Assembly: GCA_021806045.1 (NCBI GenBank)
Contig: JAJZDI010000004.1
Location: 88,748 to 152,747 of the forward strand
Source: Actinomycetes bacterium
GTDB taxonomy: Bacteria > Actinomycetota > Acidimicrobiia > Acidimicrobiales > RAAP-2
Reading direction: 5' to 3'
DNA: 64,000 nucleotides
Shown: one piece after another, positions 18,199 through 27,265 of the stretch
How positions within the stretch are numbered: the stretch's first letter is position 1
How the letters are laid out: each line of letters starts with the position of its first letter
Made by a program: the position numbers and the translations under genes
Notes under the pieces: generated by a model
Databases searched by the model: none
The model's input: only the letters and a program-made list of their open reading frames with translations
What the model was told of the DNA's origin: nothing

Positions 18199-19451
18199 CG
18201 CCCGTCACCTCCCTCAGGTCCCGCCGATGCCGGGTCACCCGGGCGCCGCCACACCCGCACGCCCACCGGCGGCAGGATGGCCCGGTCCTCCTCGCGGGCC
18301 GCGCCCACAGAGAACGCCCGGGCGATGAGGACCCCGCCGACCACGGTGGCAGCGGCCATGGCCACCCCCCACCAGCCGTCCACGAGGAACCCGGCGACGA
18401 TCAGCATCCACCCCAGTGAGAGGGGGATGAGACGCTTCCACCCCAGGTCCATGAGCTGGTCGTAGCGCATGCGTGGCAGCGCGGCCCGCAGCCACACGAA
18501 GACGAAGAGGAACACGATCGTCTTGCCAAGGAACCACAGGATGGGCCACAGCCAGTACAGGTGGGGGATGTGGGGGACCGGGCCGTCCGGCCCGCCGAAG
18601 AACAGCGTCACCGTGATGGCCGACATGGTGATGGTGTTCATGAACTCGGCCAGGAAGAACAGTGCGAACCGGATCGACGAGTACTCGGTGTGGAACCCGC
18701 CGACCAGCTCCGACTCCGCCTCGACCAGGTCGAATGGGGGCCGGTTGGTCTCCGCCACCACGGCGGCGAAGAAGATGAGGAACGGGATCACCCCGAGCCG
18801 GATGGCGTTCCACTGCCAGAAGTGCAGGGCCTGGGCGTCCACGATGGAGCGGGTGGACAGCGAGCCGGTGACCAGCACCACGGTGACGACGGTGAGCCCC
18901 AGCGCCGCCTCGTAGGAGATCATCTGGGCGGACGCCCGCACCGAGCCGAGCAACGGGTACTTCGATCCCGAGGACCAGCCGGCCAGCATGATCCCGTAGA
19001 CGGCGATCGACGACATTGCCAGCAAGAAGAGGATCCCCATCGGGGGGTCGGCCAGCTGGAGCTCGAAGGTGTGGCCGGCCACCGTCACCTCCCCTCCGAT
19101 GGGGACGATGGCGAAGGCGAGGAAGGCGGGGATGATGGTGAGGTACGGGGCCAGCTTGAAGACGAACCGGTCCGACCGCTCGGGGATCAGGTCCTCCTTG
19201 AAGAACAGCTTGATCCCGTCGGCCAGCGTCTGCATGATCCCGAACGGGCCGGCACGGTTCGGACCGATCCGGCTCTGCATGTCCGAGATCACCTTGCGCT
19301 CGAACCAGATCATGAGCATGACCGCCACCATCAGCGCGCCGAAGACGACGACCACCTTGATGAGGACGATGAGGAGCACGGCCAGCCCCACGCCGTGCGC
19401 GTAGAGCGGATCGGTGGCAGGCACCGCCGGGACGAGGGCGGCGGGGTTCAC
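18195..19451 (-). CDS. nuoH: NADH-quinone oxidoreductase subunit H
   Basis: A 418-residue subunit that forms the quinone-entry channel with NuoB and NuoD. It shows IWFERKVISDMQSRIGPNRA, FDLVEAESELVGGFHTEYSS and the LRAALPRMRYDQLMDLGWK loop, all diagnostic for NuoH. About eight helices. GTG 19451 overlaps the nuoG stop. The C-terminus is about 50 residues longer than in E. coli and basic. Confidence 0.96.
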   Translation of the reverse strand: MNPAALVPAVPATDPLYAHGVGLAVLLIVLIKVVVVFGALMVAVMLMIWFERKVISDMQSRIGPNRAGPFGIMQTLADGIKLFFKEDLIPERSDRFVFKLAPYLTIIPAFLAFAIVPIGGEVTVAGHTFELQLADPPMGILFLLAMSSIAVYGIMLAGWSSGSKYPLLGSVRASAQMISYEAALGLTVVTVVLVTGSLSTRSIVDAQALHFWQWNAIRLGVIPFLIFFAAVVAETNRPPFDLVEAESELVGGFHTEYSSIRFALFFLAEFMNTITMSAITVTLFFGGPDGPVPHIPHLYWLWPILWFLGKTIVFLFVFVWLRAALPRMRYDQLMDLGWKRLIPLSLGWMLIVAGFLVDGWWGVAMAAATVVGGVLIARAFSVGAAREEDRAILPPVGVRVWRRPGDPASAGPEGGDGR

Positions 19452-22153
19452 GGCGTCTCCAGCCGGAGCTCGACCACCGGGGAGGTGGCGTCGATCAGGT
19501 CACCCGCCGTCACGTCGCCGAAGGGGACGTTCAGCTCGGTGGCCACCACCTTGCGGGCCAGGCCCGGGTCGGCGGCGACCGGAACCACCACGCTGTCCCT
19601 GGCCGTGCGCACCCGGACCAGGTCGCCGGTCGTGATGCCCAGGTCGTCGAGGTCGTGTGGGTTGACGCGCAGGGGGGCGCTCGTGACCAGTGGCGTCAAC
19701 GCTTCCGACATGGCGACGGCCGTCCCGCCGTCGTAGAGGGTGCGCCCGACGACCAGCCGGAACGAGTAGCTGTCGGTCGGAGCCACGTGCGGCGCGTTGA
19801 TGCCGGCCGGCCCGGCCAGGACCGGGGGACGACCCTCGCCCTGCCCGCCGGTACCCTGCTCGACGGTGACCTGCCCGTCCGGCCCGGCTGTCGGGGTGAC
19901 CGCCGATCCGGCCCGGGGCGGCGCCCCCTGGCGCTCCACCGACTCGACCCCGGGAACGGCGATGGGATCGAGCGGTACTGCCGCCTGCGACACCGGTGCG
20001 CCGGCGAACGGCGCCACCACCCCGTCGCGGGCCCACGGTGCATCGAGGACGTCGGCCGTGATCCCGGCGTACGCGGGGGCGAGCCGCTCGATCTCGGCCC
20101 ACACCGCCGCCATCGAGTCGATCCCCATGTCGCTCCCCATGTAGCGGGCAAGCTCGGACGCGATCATCCAGTCGGGCCATGCCTGGCCGGGGGGGACGAG
20201 CTTCTGGGCCACCCGGCTCACCCGACCCTCGATGTTGGTGGTCGTCCCCGGGCGTTCGTGGGCCTCGGCCGCCGGCAGGACCACGTCGGCACGGTCGACC
20301 GCCTCACCGGGACTGGACGTCACCGCCACCACGAAGCTCGCACCGCCGAGCCCGCGCCGCGCCAGGTCCCGGTCGGGGACGTCGACCGACGGCTCCGATC
20401 CGAGCAGCACCAGCGCGGTGACCCGGCTCTCGTCGTCACCGGCGCCGGCCGCCGAGGACAGGATCCCCGTGCAGTCGCGGCCGCGACGGGCCGGCACCGA
20501 TCCCCAGGCACGTTCGAACCAGGCCCCGCCCTCCTCCAGGCCGACCCGGCCGGGCAGCACGCCCGGGGCGAGCCCCATGTCGAGTGCGCCGTGGATGTTC
20601 CCCCGCCGCAGGGCGGACAGGAACCGGACGCCGGGCAGCCCGGCCAGGACCTCGGCTGCTTCCGCAACCATGGCACCGTCCTCCGCCAGCGAGGGGCGGC
20701 CGAGGACGACCACCACGTCGCCCGACCCCAGGTGTTGGCGCGCCGACTCGAGTGCGCCGGCGTCGACACCCTGGGGGGGGCCGCCCGTCCCGGTCAGCGC
20801 CCGTGCCAGCTCGACGACGTCGCCCGGGCGGTACTGCAGGAACGACGTCGTGAGGGGCGTCAGGGCGCTCCGCTGGGGAGCGAGCTCGACGAGGGCGGTG
20901 GTGCCGTCGACGGCGGCGGCGCGCAGCCGCAGGAACGCGACCGGCAGCTCCTCGCGCAGGTCGCCGCACAGGAGGACGACCGTCGCTGCCGAGGCCGCCT
21001 CGGCGATGGTCGCTCGGGGGAGGCCCAGGACCGTCTCCGCCGGCAGGCCGTCGCCCAGCTGGGCGTCGACCGAGTCGGTGCCGATCACACCCTTGGCCAG
21101 GCGCGCCCACAGGTAGGCGCCCTCGTTCGTCAGGCGGGCGCCGCCCAGCACGCCGATCGCCTCCGGCCCGCCGTCGGTCATGGCCCGCCGCAGACCCGCG
21201 GCGGCCTGGTCGAGCGCCTCGCTCCACGTCGTCGGCACCAGCTCGCCGTCACGGCGCACCATGGGCTGGGTGATGCGGTCCTCGGCGTTCACCGACTCGA
21301 AGGCGAAGCGCCCCTTGTCGCACAGCCAACCGTGGTTCACCGGCTCGGAGTCGATGCCGAGGATCCGGGTCAGCCGGTTGGCCGACGACTGGACCGCCAC
21401 CCGGCACCCCATCGCGCACGTGGTACAGGTCGACTCCACCTGGTCGAGGTCCCACGGCCGGGCCGTGAACCGGTACGGCACCGCGGTGAGGGCACCCACC
21501 GGGCAGATCTGCACGGTGTTGCCCGAGAAGTACGACGAGAACGGCTCGTCGGGGAACGTCGAGACCTCGATCATCTCGCCGCGGCCGGAGAAGTCGATCT
21601 GGGCCTCGCCCGCCACCTCGGCGGCGAAGCGCGTGCAGCGACTGCACTGGATGCAGCGCTCACGGTCCAGGAGCACGAGATCGGAGATGGGGATCGGCTT
21701 CTCGAAGTGCCGCTTCTCCTCGACGAACCGGGACTCCCCGGGGCCGTAGGCGAGCGTCTGGTCCTGGAGCGGGCACTCGCCCCCCTTGTCGCACACGGGG
21801 CAGTCGAGGGGGTGGTTGACGAGGAGGAACTCGAGGACGCCGTCCTGGGCCTTCTTCACCTTGGGCGAGTCGGTCACCACCTCCATGCCCTCGGTCACCT
21901 CCAGGTAGCACGAGGGCTGCAGGGCGGCGCCACGGGGACCGGTGACCTCGACCAGGCACATCCGGCACACCCCGACGGACTTCATCCGCGGGTGGTAGCA
22001 GAAGCGGGGGATGAAGACCCCGGCCCGCTCGGCCGCGGCGATCAGCATCTCGCCCTTGCGGCCCCGGGCCGGGCGGCCGTTCAGGGTGAAGGTGAAGTCG
22101 CCCTCGGTCGCGTCGGTGGGAGCGGCGGGGGCGCCGGCGGGCTGCTCAGCCAT
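19448..22153 (-). CDS. nuoG: NADH-quinone oxidoreductase subunit G
   Basis: A 901-residue iron-sulfur subunit. The N-terminal 2Fe-2S motif (YHPRMKSVGVCRMC), the HPLDCPVCDKGGECPLQDQ segment and the CIQCSRCTRF segment give clusters N1b, N4 and N5. The molybdopterin-fold part begins with CTTCAMGC and a distant Cys in GWLCDKGRF, so the optional N7 cluster is present, as in E. coli and Thermus. The start at ATG 22153 gives MAEQPAG and an 8-bp overlap with nuoF. A long Gly/Pro-rich insertion (about 735-790) separates the C-terminal domain. Confidence 0.95.
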   Translation of the reverse strand: MAEQPAGAPAAPTDATEGDFTFTLNGRPARGRKGEMLIAAAERAGVFIPRFCYHPRMKSVGVCRMCLVEVTGPRGAALQPSCYLEVTEGMEVVTDSPKVKKAQDGVLEFLLVNHPLDCPVCDKGGECPLQDQTLAYGPGESRFVEEKRHFEKPIPISDLVLLDRERCIQCSRCTRFAAEVAGEAQIDFSGRGEMIEVSTFPDEPFSSYFSGNTVQICPVGALTAVPYRFTARPWDLDQVESTCTTCAMGCRVAVQSSANRLTRILGIDSEPVNHGWLCDKGRFAFESVNAEDRITQPMVRRDGELVPTTWSEALDQAAAGLRRAMTDGGPEAIGVLGGARLTNEGAYLWARLAKGVIGTDSVDAQLGDGLPAETVLGLPRATIAEAASAATVVLLCGDLREELPVAFLRLRAAAVDGTTALVELAPQRSALTPLTTSFLQYRPGDVVELARALTGTGGPPQGVDAGALESARQHLGSGDVVVVLGRPSLAEDGAMVAEAAEVLAGLPGVRFLSALRRGNIHGALDMGLAPGVLPGRVGLEEGGAWFERAWGSVPARRGRDCTGILSSAAGAGDDESRVTALVLLGSEPSVDVPDRDLARRGLGGASFVVAVTSSPGEAVDRADVVLPAAEAHERPGTTTNIEGRVSRVAQKLVPPGQAWPDWMIASELARYMGSDMGIDSMAAVWAEIERLAPAYAGITADVLDAPWARDGVVAPFAGAPVSQAAVPLDPIAVPGVESVERQGAPPRAGSAVTPTAGPDGQVTVEQGTGGQGEGRPPVLAGPAGINAPHVAPTDSYSFRLVVGRTLYDGGTAVAMSEALTPLVTSAPLRVNPHDLDDLGITTGDLVRVRTARDSVVVPVAADPGLARKVVATELNVPFGDVTAGDLIDATSPVVELRLETP

Positions 22154-23450
22154 GGGGACACCCCCCTTCCTTGATGTGGGTGAGGAATTCGTCACGGAAC
22201 ATGGTGATGGCAGAGTGGATCGACGACGGGATCGACGGCCCGAGCACGCAGATCGTCGTCTGCTGGGGCGGCCACGTGAGGCCGGGAGCGATGTTGTCGC
22301 AGGCGTCGAGCAGCAGGTCGAGATCGTCCGGCCTGCCCCGGCCGGTCTCGATGCGCTCCATGATCCGCTCGAGCCACCCCGATCCCTCCCGGCACGGGGT
22401 GCACTGACCGCACGACTCCCGGGAGAAGAACTTGGTGATCCGCCACGACGCCCGCACCGCGCAGGTGTGGTCGTCCATGACCACCACCGAACCCGATCCC
22501 AGCATGGAGCCGGCCGCCCCCACCTCGTCCTGACCGAGGGGCAGGTCGATCTGGTCGGGACCGAACCACGGCGCCGACACACCGCCGGGGATGAACGCCT
22601 TCAGCTCCCGCCCGTGCCGGACCCCCCCACCCAGGACCGGCGCGTTGATCAGGTCGGCGAAGGTCGTCTTCGCCATCTCCAGCTCGTAGACGCCGGGGTT
22701 GCGCACGTGCCCGGCCAGGGCGAAGAGGCGGGTGCCCGTCGAGCGCCCCTCGCCCAGCGCGGCAAAGGCGGCACCCCCGTTGGTGACGATCCACGGCAGG
22801 TTGGACATGGTCTCCACGTTGTTGACCACCGTCGGCTCGCCGTAGAGGCCGATGGCGGCTGGGAAGAACGGGGGCTTGATCCGGGGGAAGCCCCGCTTGC
22901 CCTCCAGTGACTCGAGGAGGGACGTCTCCTCGCCGCAGATGTAGGCGCCCGCTCCCGGGTGGACCACGATGTCGACCGAGAAGCCGGACCCGAAGATGTC
23001 CGCCCCCACGGCGCCGTGGGCGTAGGCCTCATTCAGGGCTGCCTGGACCCGTTCCAGACCGAGGGCGAACTCGCCCCGGAGGAAGATGAATGCCCGCGTC
23101 ACCTGGAGGGCGTAGGCGGCGATGACCACGCCCTCGATCAGCTGGTGCGGATCACGCTCGACGAGCAGGTGGTCCTTGAAGGTGGCGGGCTCGGACTCGT
23201 CGCCGTTGACCACCAGGTAGGTGACGGGCGACTGGCGCAGCATGGCCCACTTGCGCCCGGCCGGGAACCCGGCGCCACCCCGGCCCAGCAGGCTGGCCGC
23301 GTCGACCTCGGCCGCCACGGCCTCGGGCGTCATGGTGAGCGCCTTGCGCAGGCCCTCGTAGGCGCCGGTGGCCAGGGCCCGCTCCAGGGTGTACGAGTCC
23401 GGGTGGTCGATACGGGCGGTGACGATGCGGGGGGCGTCGGTGACGGCCAT
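22146..23450 (-). CDS. nuoF: NADH-quinone oxidoreductase subunit F
   Basis: A 434-residue subunit that oxidises NADH at FMN. The GRGGAGFPAGRKW motif and VNGDESEPATFKD form the FMN/NADH site. SCGQCTPCREGSGW and a downstream Cys carry the 4Fe-4S cluster N3. ATG 23450 overlaps the nuoE stop by one base. Confidence 0.96.
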   Translation of the reverse strand: MAVTDAPRIVTARIDHPDSYTLERALATGAYEGLRKALTMTPEAVAAEVDAASLLGRGGAGFPAGRKWAMLRQSPVTYLVVNGDESEPATFKDHLLVERDPHQLIEGVVIAAYALQVTRAFIFLRGEFALGLERVQAALNEAYAHGAVGADIFGSGFSVDIVVHPGAGAYICGEETSLLESLEGKRGFPRIKPPFFPAAIGLYGEPTVVNNVETMSNLPWIVTNGGAAFAALGEGRSTGTRLFALAGHVRNPGVYELEMAKTTFADLINAPVLGGGVRHGRELKAFIPGGVSAPWFGPDQIDLPLGQDEVGAAGSMLGSGSVVVMDDHTCAVRASWRITKFFSRESCGQCTPCREGSGWLERIMERIETGRGRPDDLDLLLDACDNIAPGLTWPPQQTTICVLGPSIPSSIHSAITMFRDEFLTHIKEGGCPHG

Positions 23451-24097
23451 CAGGACCCCCCCTCCCCACCGGCGGCCTCGGCCGCCTCGGCCGCACGGCG
23501 GGCCTTCGCTTCGGCCATGGCGGCCCGCTCGCTGGCCACCTGCTCCGGATCGGCCCGCAGGCCGCCGTCACGGCGGACCCGGATGAGCGTCCCGTGCGAC
23601 GGGATCTCGTCACTGCGGCGCCCGGCCCGCAGGTCCTCGATCAGGGCGTCGAACGTCTCGGGCGTCTGGGCTCCCACGTAGCGGTGGTTGACCTGCACAC
23701 AGGGTGCATGGTCACAGTCGGCCAGGCACTCGGCCTCCTCCAGCGTGATCTTCCCGTCCGGTGTGGTCCCGCCCGCGCCCACGCCCAGGTGCTCCTCGGC
23801 GTGCTCGAGGAGCTCGAGGCCCCCGTCCAGCATGCAGGAGATGTTGGTGCAGATCGAGACCAGGTAGGTGCCGACCGGCTCCAGGTGGAGCATGTCGTAG
23901 AAGGACGCCGTCCCCTGGACCTCGGCCGGGGTCACCCCCACCAGCTCGGCGATCTCGGCCATGGCCTCGGGCCGGAGCCAGCCGTCCTGTTCCTGGGCCA
24001 GGTGGCACAGGGGGACGAGGGCGGACCGGGGCTCGGGGTACAGGGAGATCAGCTGGCGGGCGCGGGCCAGGATGTCAGGTCCGAGGTGGCCGCTCAC
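23450..24097 (-). CDS. nuoE: NADH-quinone oxidoreductase subunit E
   Basis: A 215-residue thioredoxin-like 2Fe-2S subunit. The four cluster ligands are visible as CTNISC (CX4C) and CLADC (CX3C). GTG 24097 was chosen because it makes a GTGA overlap with nuoD and yields VSGHLGPDIL just before the conserved N-terminal helices. The C-terminal ~60 residues are an Arg/Ala-rich extension. Confidence 0.94.
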   Translation of the reverse strand: MSGHLGPDILARARQLISLYPEPRSALVPLCHLAQEQDGWLRPEAMAEIAELVGVTPAEVQGTASFYDMLHLEPVGTYLVSICTNISCMLDGGLELLEHAEEHLGVGAGGTTPDGKITLEEAECLADCDHAPCVQVNHRYVGAQTPETFDALIEDLRAGRRSDEIPSHGTLIRVRRDGGLRADPEQVASERAAMAEAKARRAAEAAEAAGGEGGS

Positions 24098-25467
24098 CGG
24101 TCCACCTCGCCCATGACCGGGTCCACCGAGGAGCACACGGCCACCGCGTCGGCCACCAGCCCGCCGCGCATCATCAACGGCAGCCCCTGGAGGTTGACGA
24201 AGCTCGGCCCCCTGATGTGCATCCGGTACGGCTTGGAGCCGCCGTCGGAGACCATGTAGCAACCGAGCTCACCCCGGGGGGACTCCACTGCGACGTACAC
24301 CTCTCCTTCGGGGACGCGGAACCCTTCGGTGAACACCTTGAAGTGGTGGATGAGGGCTTCCATCGACTCGTCGATGCGGGCACGGGGGGGCGGCGTCACC
24401 TTCTTGTCCTGAAGGCGGTAGTCACCGGCGGGCATCTTCTCCACGATCTGGCGGATGATGCGGATCGACTCGCGGATCTCGTTCAGGCGGATCGAGTACC
24501 GGTCGAAGTTGTCGCCGTAGGTGCCCACGATCACGTCGAAGTCGACCTCGTCGTAGCGGAGGTACGGCATGGAGCGGCGCAGGTCCCACGGGATCCCCGT
24601 CGAGCGCAGGATGGGCCCGGTGAGGCTGAGAGCCACCGCCTCCTCGGCGGAGAGCCGGCCGATGCCGACCGACCGCTGCCGGAACAGCGGCTGCCCGGTG
24701 AGGAGCTCGTCGTACTCGTAGGTGCGGGGGAGGACCGTGTCGCAGATGACGGTGACGTCGTCCTCCCACCCGTCGGGCAGGTCGGCGGCCACGCCGCCGG
24801 GACGGATGTAGTTGTGGTTCATCCGCAGGCCGGTGGTCTTCTCGAAGAAGGCCAGCACCATCTCGCGCTCGCGGAACCCGTAGATCATCATCGAGGTCGA
24901 CCCCAGGTCCATGCCATTGGTGGCCATCCACATCAGATGGGACGAGACACGGTTCAGCTCGGACATCAGCATGCGGATCCACTGGGCCCGCTCGGGGGCC
25001 TCGACCCCGAGGAGCGCCTCGACGGCGAGCGAGAACACCAGCTCGTTGTTGAGGGGGGACAGGTAGTCCATGCGGGTGACGTTGGTGGCGCCCTGGACGA
25101 AGGTGAGCTCCTCGCCCGTCTTCTCCATGCCGGTGTGGAGGTAGCCGATGACCGGCTTGGTGCGCAGCACCGTCTCGCCGTCCAGCTCGAGCATGAGCCG
25201 GAGCACCCCGTGGGTGGACGGGTGCTGCGGGCCCATGTTGATGATCATCGTCTCGTCGTCGGACCGCTCGACGTCGATGTCCGACGGGTCGACGGCGACA
25301 CCCTCGGGCAGGCGGAGGACGGCACCCACCTCGCGGCGCAGCTCGCCGGCCCCGGTGGTTGACCGGGGGGTGAGCTCCTGGTCCCCCTCGGAGGTCTCCG
25401 CGGCCAGGAAGGGTGCCTCGGCAGCGTGGCCGGGGAGCGGGAAGAAGTCGTCTCCGTGCTCGGTCAT
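24094..25467 (-). CDS. nuoD: NADH-quinone oxidoreductase subunit D
   Basis: A 457-residue quinone-binding subunit. GPQHPSTHGVLRLMLELDGE near residue 70 carries the key His of the quinone pocket. ATG 25467 overlaps nuoC (ATGA); the first ~60 residues are a non-conserved leader. NuoC and NuoD are separate here, not fused as in E. coli. Confidence 0.95.
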   Translation of the reverse strand: MTEHGDDFFPLPGHAAEAPFLAAETSEGDQELTPRSTTGAGELRREVGAVLRLPEGVAVDPSDIDVERSDDETMIINMGPQHPSTHGVLRLMLELDGETVLRTKPVIGYLHTGMEKTGEELTFVQGATNVTRMDYLSPLNNELVFSLAVEALLGVEAPERAQWIRMLMSELNRVSSHLMWMATNGMDLGSTSMMIYGFREREMVLAFFEKTTGLRMNHNYIRPGGVAADLPDGWEDDVTVICDTVLPRTYEYDELLTGQPLFRQRSVGIGRLSAEEAVALSLTGPILRSTGIPWDLRRSMPYLRYDEVDFDVIVGTYGDNFDRYSIRLNEIRESIRIIRQIVEKMPAGDYRLQDKKVTPPPRARIDESMEALIHHFKVFTEGFRVPEGEVYVAVESPRGELGCYMVSDGGSKPYRMHIRGPSFVNLQGLPLMMRGGLVADAVAVCSSVDPVMGEVDR

Positions 25468-25943
25468 CGGGGACCCGGTGCCTCCTTGAACTGCACCGGG
25501 ACCCGCCCCACCCCGTAGTCCTTGCGCAACGGGTGACCCTCCCACTCCTCGGGCATGAGGATGCGGGTCAGGTCGGGATGGCCGTCGAACACGATGCCGA
25601 AGAGGTCGAAGGCCTCCCGCTCCATGGCCTCGACGCCGGGATAGAGATCGAAGATCGTCGGCACCCGTGCATCGGTCTCGGGCACCTGGACCCGCACCCG
25701 CAGGCGCCGGGCCGCACTGAGCGACAACAGGTTGACCACCACCTCGAACCGCTCGGGCGCCACGCCCTCGGGCAGCCGCCGCCCGGGGTGGGTGAGGTAG
25801 TCGACGGCGCACAGGTCGGCGCACATTTCGAAGCCGTCGTCCCGGTAGCCGGCCACCGTCGCCACGTACTGCTCCCTGGTGGGGAAGGCCGTCTCGAGGA
25901 CGCCGGACGCGACGGTGGGCACGCTACCCGCTGGCGTGGTCAC
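25464..25943 (-). CDS. nuoC: NADH-quinone oxidoreductase subunit C
   Basis: A 159-residue protein with the 30-kDa-subunit signature: [20 protein letters not shown] followed by [18 protein letters not shown] 25943 gives a GTGA overlap with nuoB. It braces the peripheral arm with NuoD. Confidence 0.95.
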   Translation of the reverse strand: MTTPAGSVPTVASGVLETAFPTREQYVATVAGYRDDGFEMCADLCAVDYLTHPGRRLPEGVAPERFEVVVNLLSLSAARRLRVRVQVPETDARVPTIFDLYPGVEAMEREAFDLFGIVFDGHPDLTRILMPEEWEGHPLRKDYGVGRVPVQFKEAPGPR

Positions 25944-26581
25944 CGCGGCTCCCCCACCGACCGGGCGATGACCGGGTTGCGCTTCGGCGTGGCCAGGCGG
26001 ACGGCGTCGGGACGCTCGGGCGTCCAACCCTGGGACACCACCCCGGGACCCCGCTCGTCCTCGGTGTCGGCGCCCTCGTCGGAGGCCAACGCCGGGATGC
26101 GCCCACCCGGACGCCGGGTGATCTCCCCGGTCCGCACCTTCTCGTGGAGGGTGAGGATGGCGTGGATGAGCGTCTCCGGCGTGGGCGGGCACCCCGGCGC
26201 GTACACGTCCACCGGCACGATCTGGTCCACGCCCTGGACGATGGCGTAGTTGTTGAACATGCCGCCGCTCGATGCGCACACGCCCATGGAGAGGACCCAC
26301 TTGGGCTCCATCATCTGGTCGTAGACCTGGCGGAGCACCGGCGCCATCTTCTGGGAGACGCGCCCGGCCACGATCATCAGGTCGGCCTGCCGCGGCGAGG
26401 CCCGGAACACTTCCATGCCGAAGCGGGCCAGGTCGAAGTCGGCAGCACCCACCGACATCATCTCGATGGCGCAGCAGGCCAGGCCGAAGGTGGCGGGCCA
26501 CATCGAGTACGTGCGGGCCCACTTGACCAGGTCCTCGAGCCGGCCGGTGAGGAAGTTGTGCTGGAGGTCCTCGAGTCCCAC
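25940..26581 (-). CDS. nuoB: NADH-quinone oxidoreductase subunit B
   Basis: A 213-residue subunit carrying terminal cluster N2. The tandem Cys pair is in [10 protein letters not shown], with further ligands in MGVCASSGG and [12 protein letters not shown] 26581 was chosen: it sits 11 bp after the nuoA stop and gives [10 protein letters not shown]. The C-terminal ~50 residues are a charged extension. Confidence 0.95.
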   Translation of the reverse strand: MGLEDLQHNFLTGRLEDLVKWARTYSMWPATFGLACCAIEMMSVGAADFDLARFGMEVFRASPRQADLMIVAGRVSQKMAPVLRQVYDQMMEPKWVLSMGVCASSGGMFNNYAIVQGVDQIVPVDVYAPGCPPTPETLIHAILTLHEKVRTGEITRRPGGRIPALASDEGADTEDERGPGVVSQGWTPERPDAVRLATPKRNPVIARSVGEPR

Positions 26582-26592
26582 GGCCGCCGCCC

Positions 26593-27075
26593 CTACGCCG
26601 CCTGGCCGGGGCCGGTGCCCGAGCGGTCGCCGTCGCCTGCCGGCGCCAGGCCGGCGGCGATCCGGGAGATGGTCGACTCCGACGTCCGCGAGGGCAGCGC
26701 CCGCTCCAGGCGGGCGGCCGGCCCCCACGTGAGGGCGCCGTTGCTCACCAGGAACAGGAACGACACCAGCACGACTGTGGCGAACACGATGACCTCGACG
26801 AGGCCGAACGAGCCGAGCTGGTGGAAGACGACCGCCCACGGGTAGAGGAACACGATCTCGATGTCGAAGATGATGAAGATCATCGCCACCAGGTAGAAGC
26901 GGACGGGGAACCGGGTCGGCGGCTCGATCCGGGGGACGATCCCGCACTCGTACGGAGCCACCTTGGCTGCCGTCGGTCGCTTCCGGGGTGCCATGAGAGC
27001 CGAGGCGATGAACGAGATCGCCGCGAACAGGAAGCCCAGCACCATCAGGACGAGGATTGGCAGGTAGTCGGCCAC
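26593..27075 (-). CDS. nuoA: NADH-quinone oxidoreductase subunit A
   Basis: A 160-residue three-helix subunit, first gene of the operon. [20 protein letters not shown] is the conserved loop and [13 protein letters not shown] the second helix. GTG 27075 ([11 protein letters not shown]) is preferred over an ATG about 25 bp upstream because it begins directly at the first membrane helix. The last ~40 residues are a non-conserved tail. Control probably lies in the spacer upstream, which holds two palindromes. Confidence 0.93.
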   Translation of the reverse strand: MADYLPILVLMVLGFLFAAISFIASALMAPRKRPTAAKVAPYECGIVPRIEPPTRFPVRFYLVAMIFIIFDIEIVFLYPWAVVFHQLGSFGLVEVIVFATVVLVSFLFLVSNGALTWGPAARLERALPSRTSESTISRIAAGLAPAGDGDRSGTGPGQAA

Positions 27076-27161
27076 AGCACCAGCCGTTCTACCACGGTGC
27101 ATTCGCCGCGAGCACATCGACGAACGGCCTGCAACAACGGGCGACCACGGTGCCGCCGGAC

Positions 27162-27173
27162 CGTGGTTCCACG
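27162..27173. promoter_or_regulatory. Palindromic operator-like site, copy 1
   Basis: CGTGGTTCCACG: perfect 5-bp arms around TT. Identical to the copy at 27196-27207. Reading outward the two copies are flanked by CC and GG so that each extends by one more matching base on one side. Confidence 0.45.
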
Positions 27174-27195
27174 CACCCGTTCGTCGCGCGCGCTG

Positions 27196-27207
27196 CGTGG
27201 TTCCACG
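27196..27207. promoter_or_regulatory. Palindromic operator-like site, copy 2
   Basis: Second identical CGTGGTTCCACG, about 60 bp upstream of the GTG start of the flavoprotein gene and about 120 bp upstream of nuoA. Confidence 0.45.
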
Positions 27208-27265
27208 GGGTCATCCCGCGGTGCGGCGTGACCCGTGGCCCCCGGCTCGCCCTACGATCAGGGGC

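Larger units (their letters stand above)
27076..27265. promoter_or_regulatory. Divergent nuoA / flavoprotein promoter region with twin palindromes
   Basis: A 190-bp spacer between nuoA (minus) and the geranylgeranyl-reductase-family gene (plus). It holds two identical 12-mers, each CGTGG-TT-CCACG, at 27162-27173 and 27196-27207, 34 bp apart. A second direct repeat, ACCACGGTGC, lies at 27091-27100 and 27144-27153. The arrangement fits a regulator that binds as two dimers, but none is identified. Confidence 0.5.
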
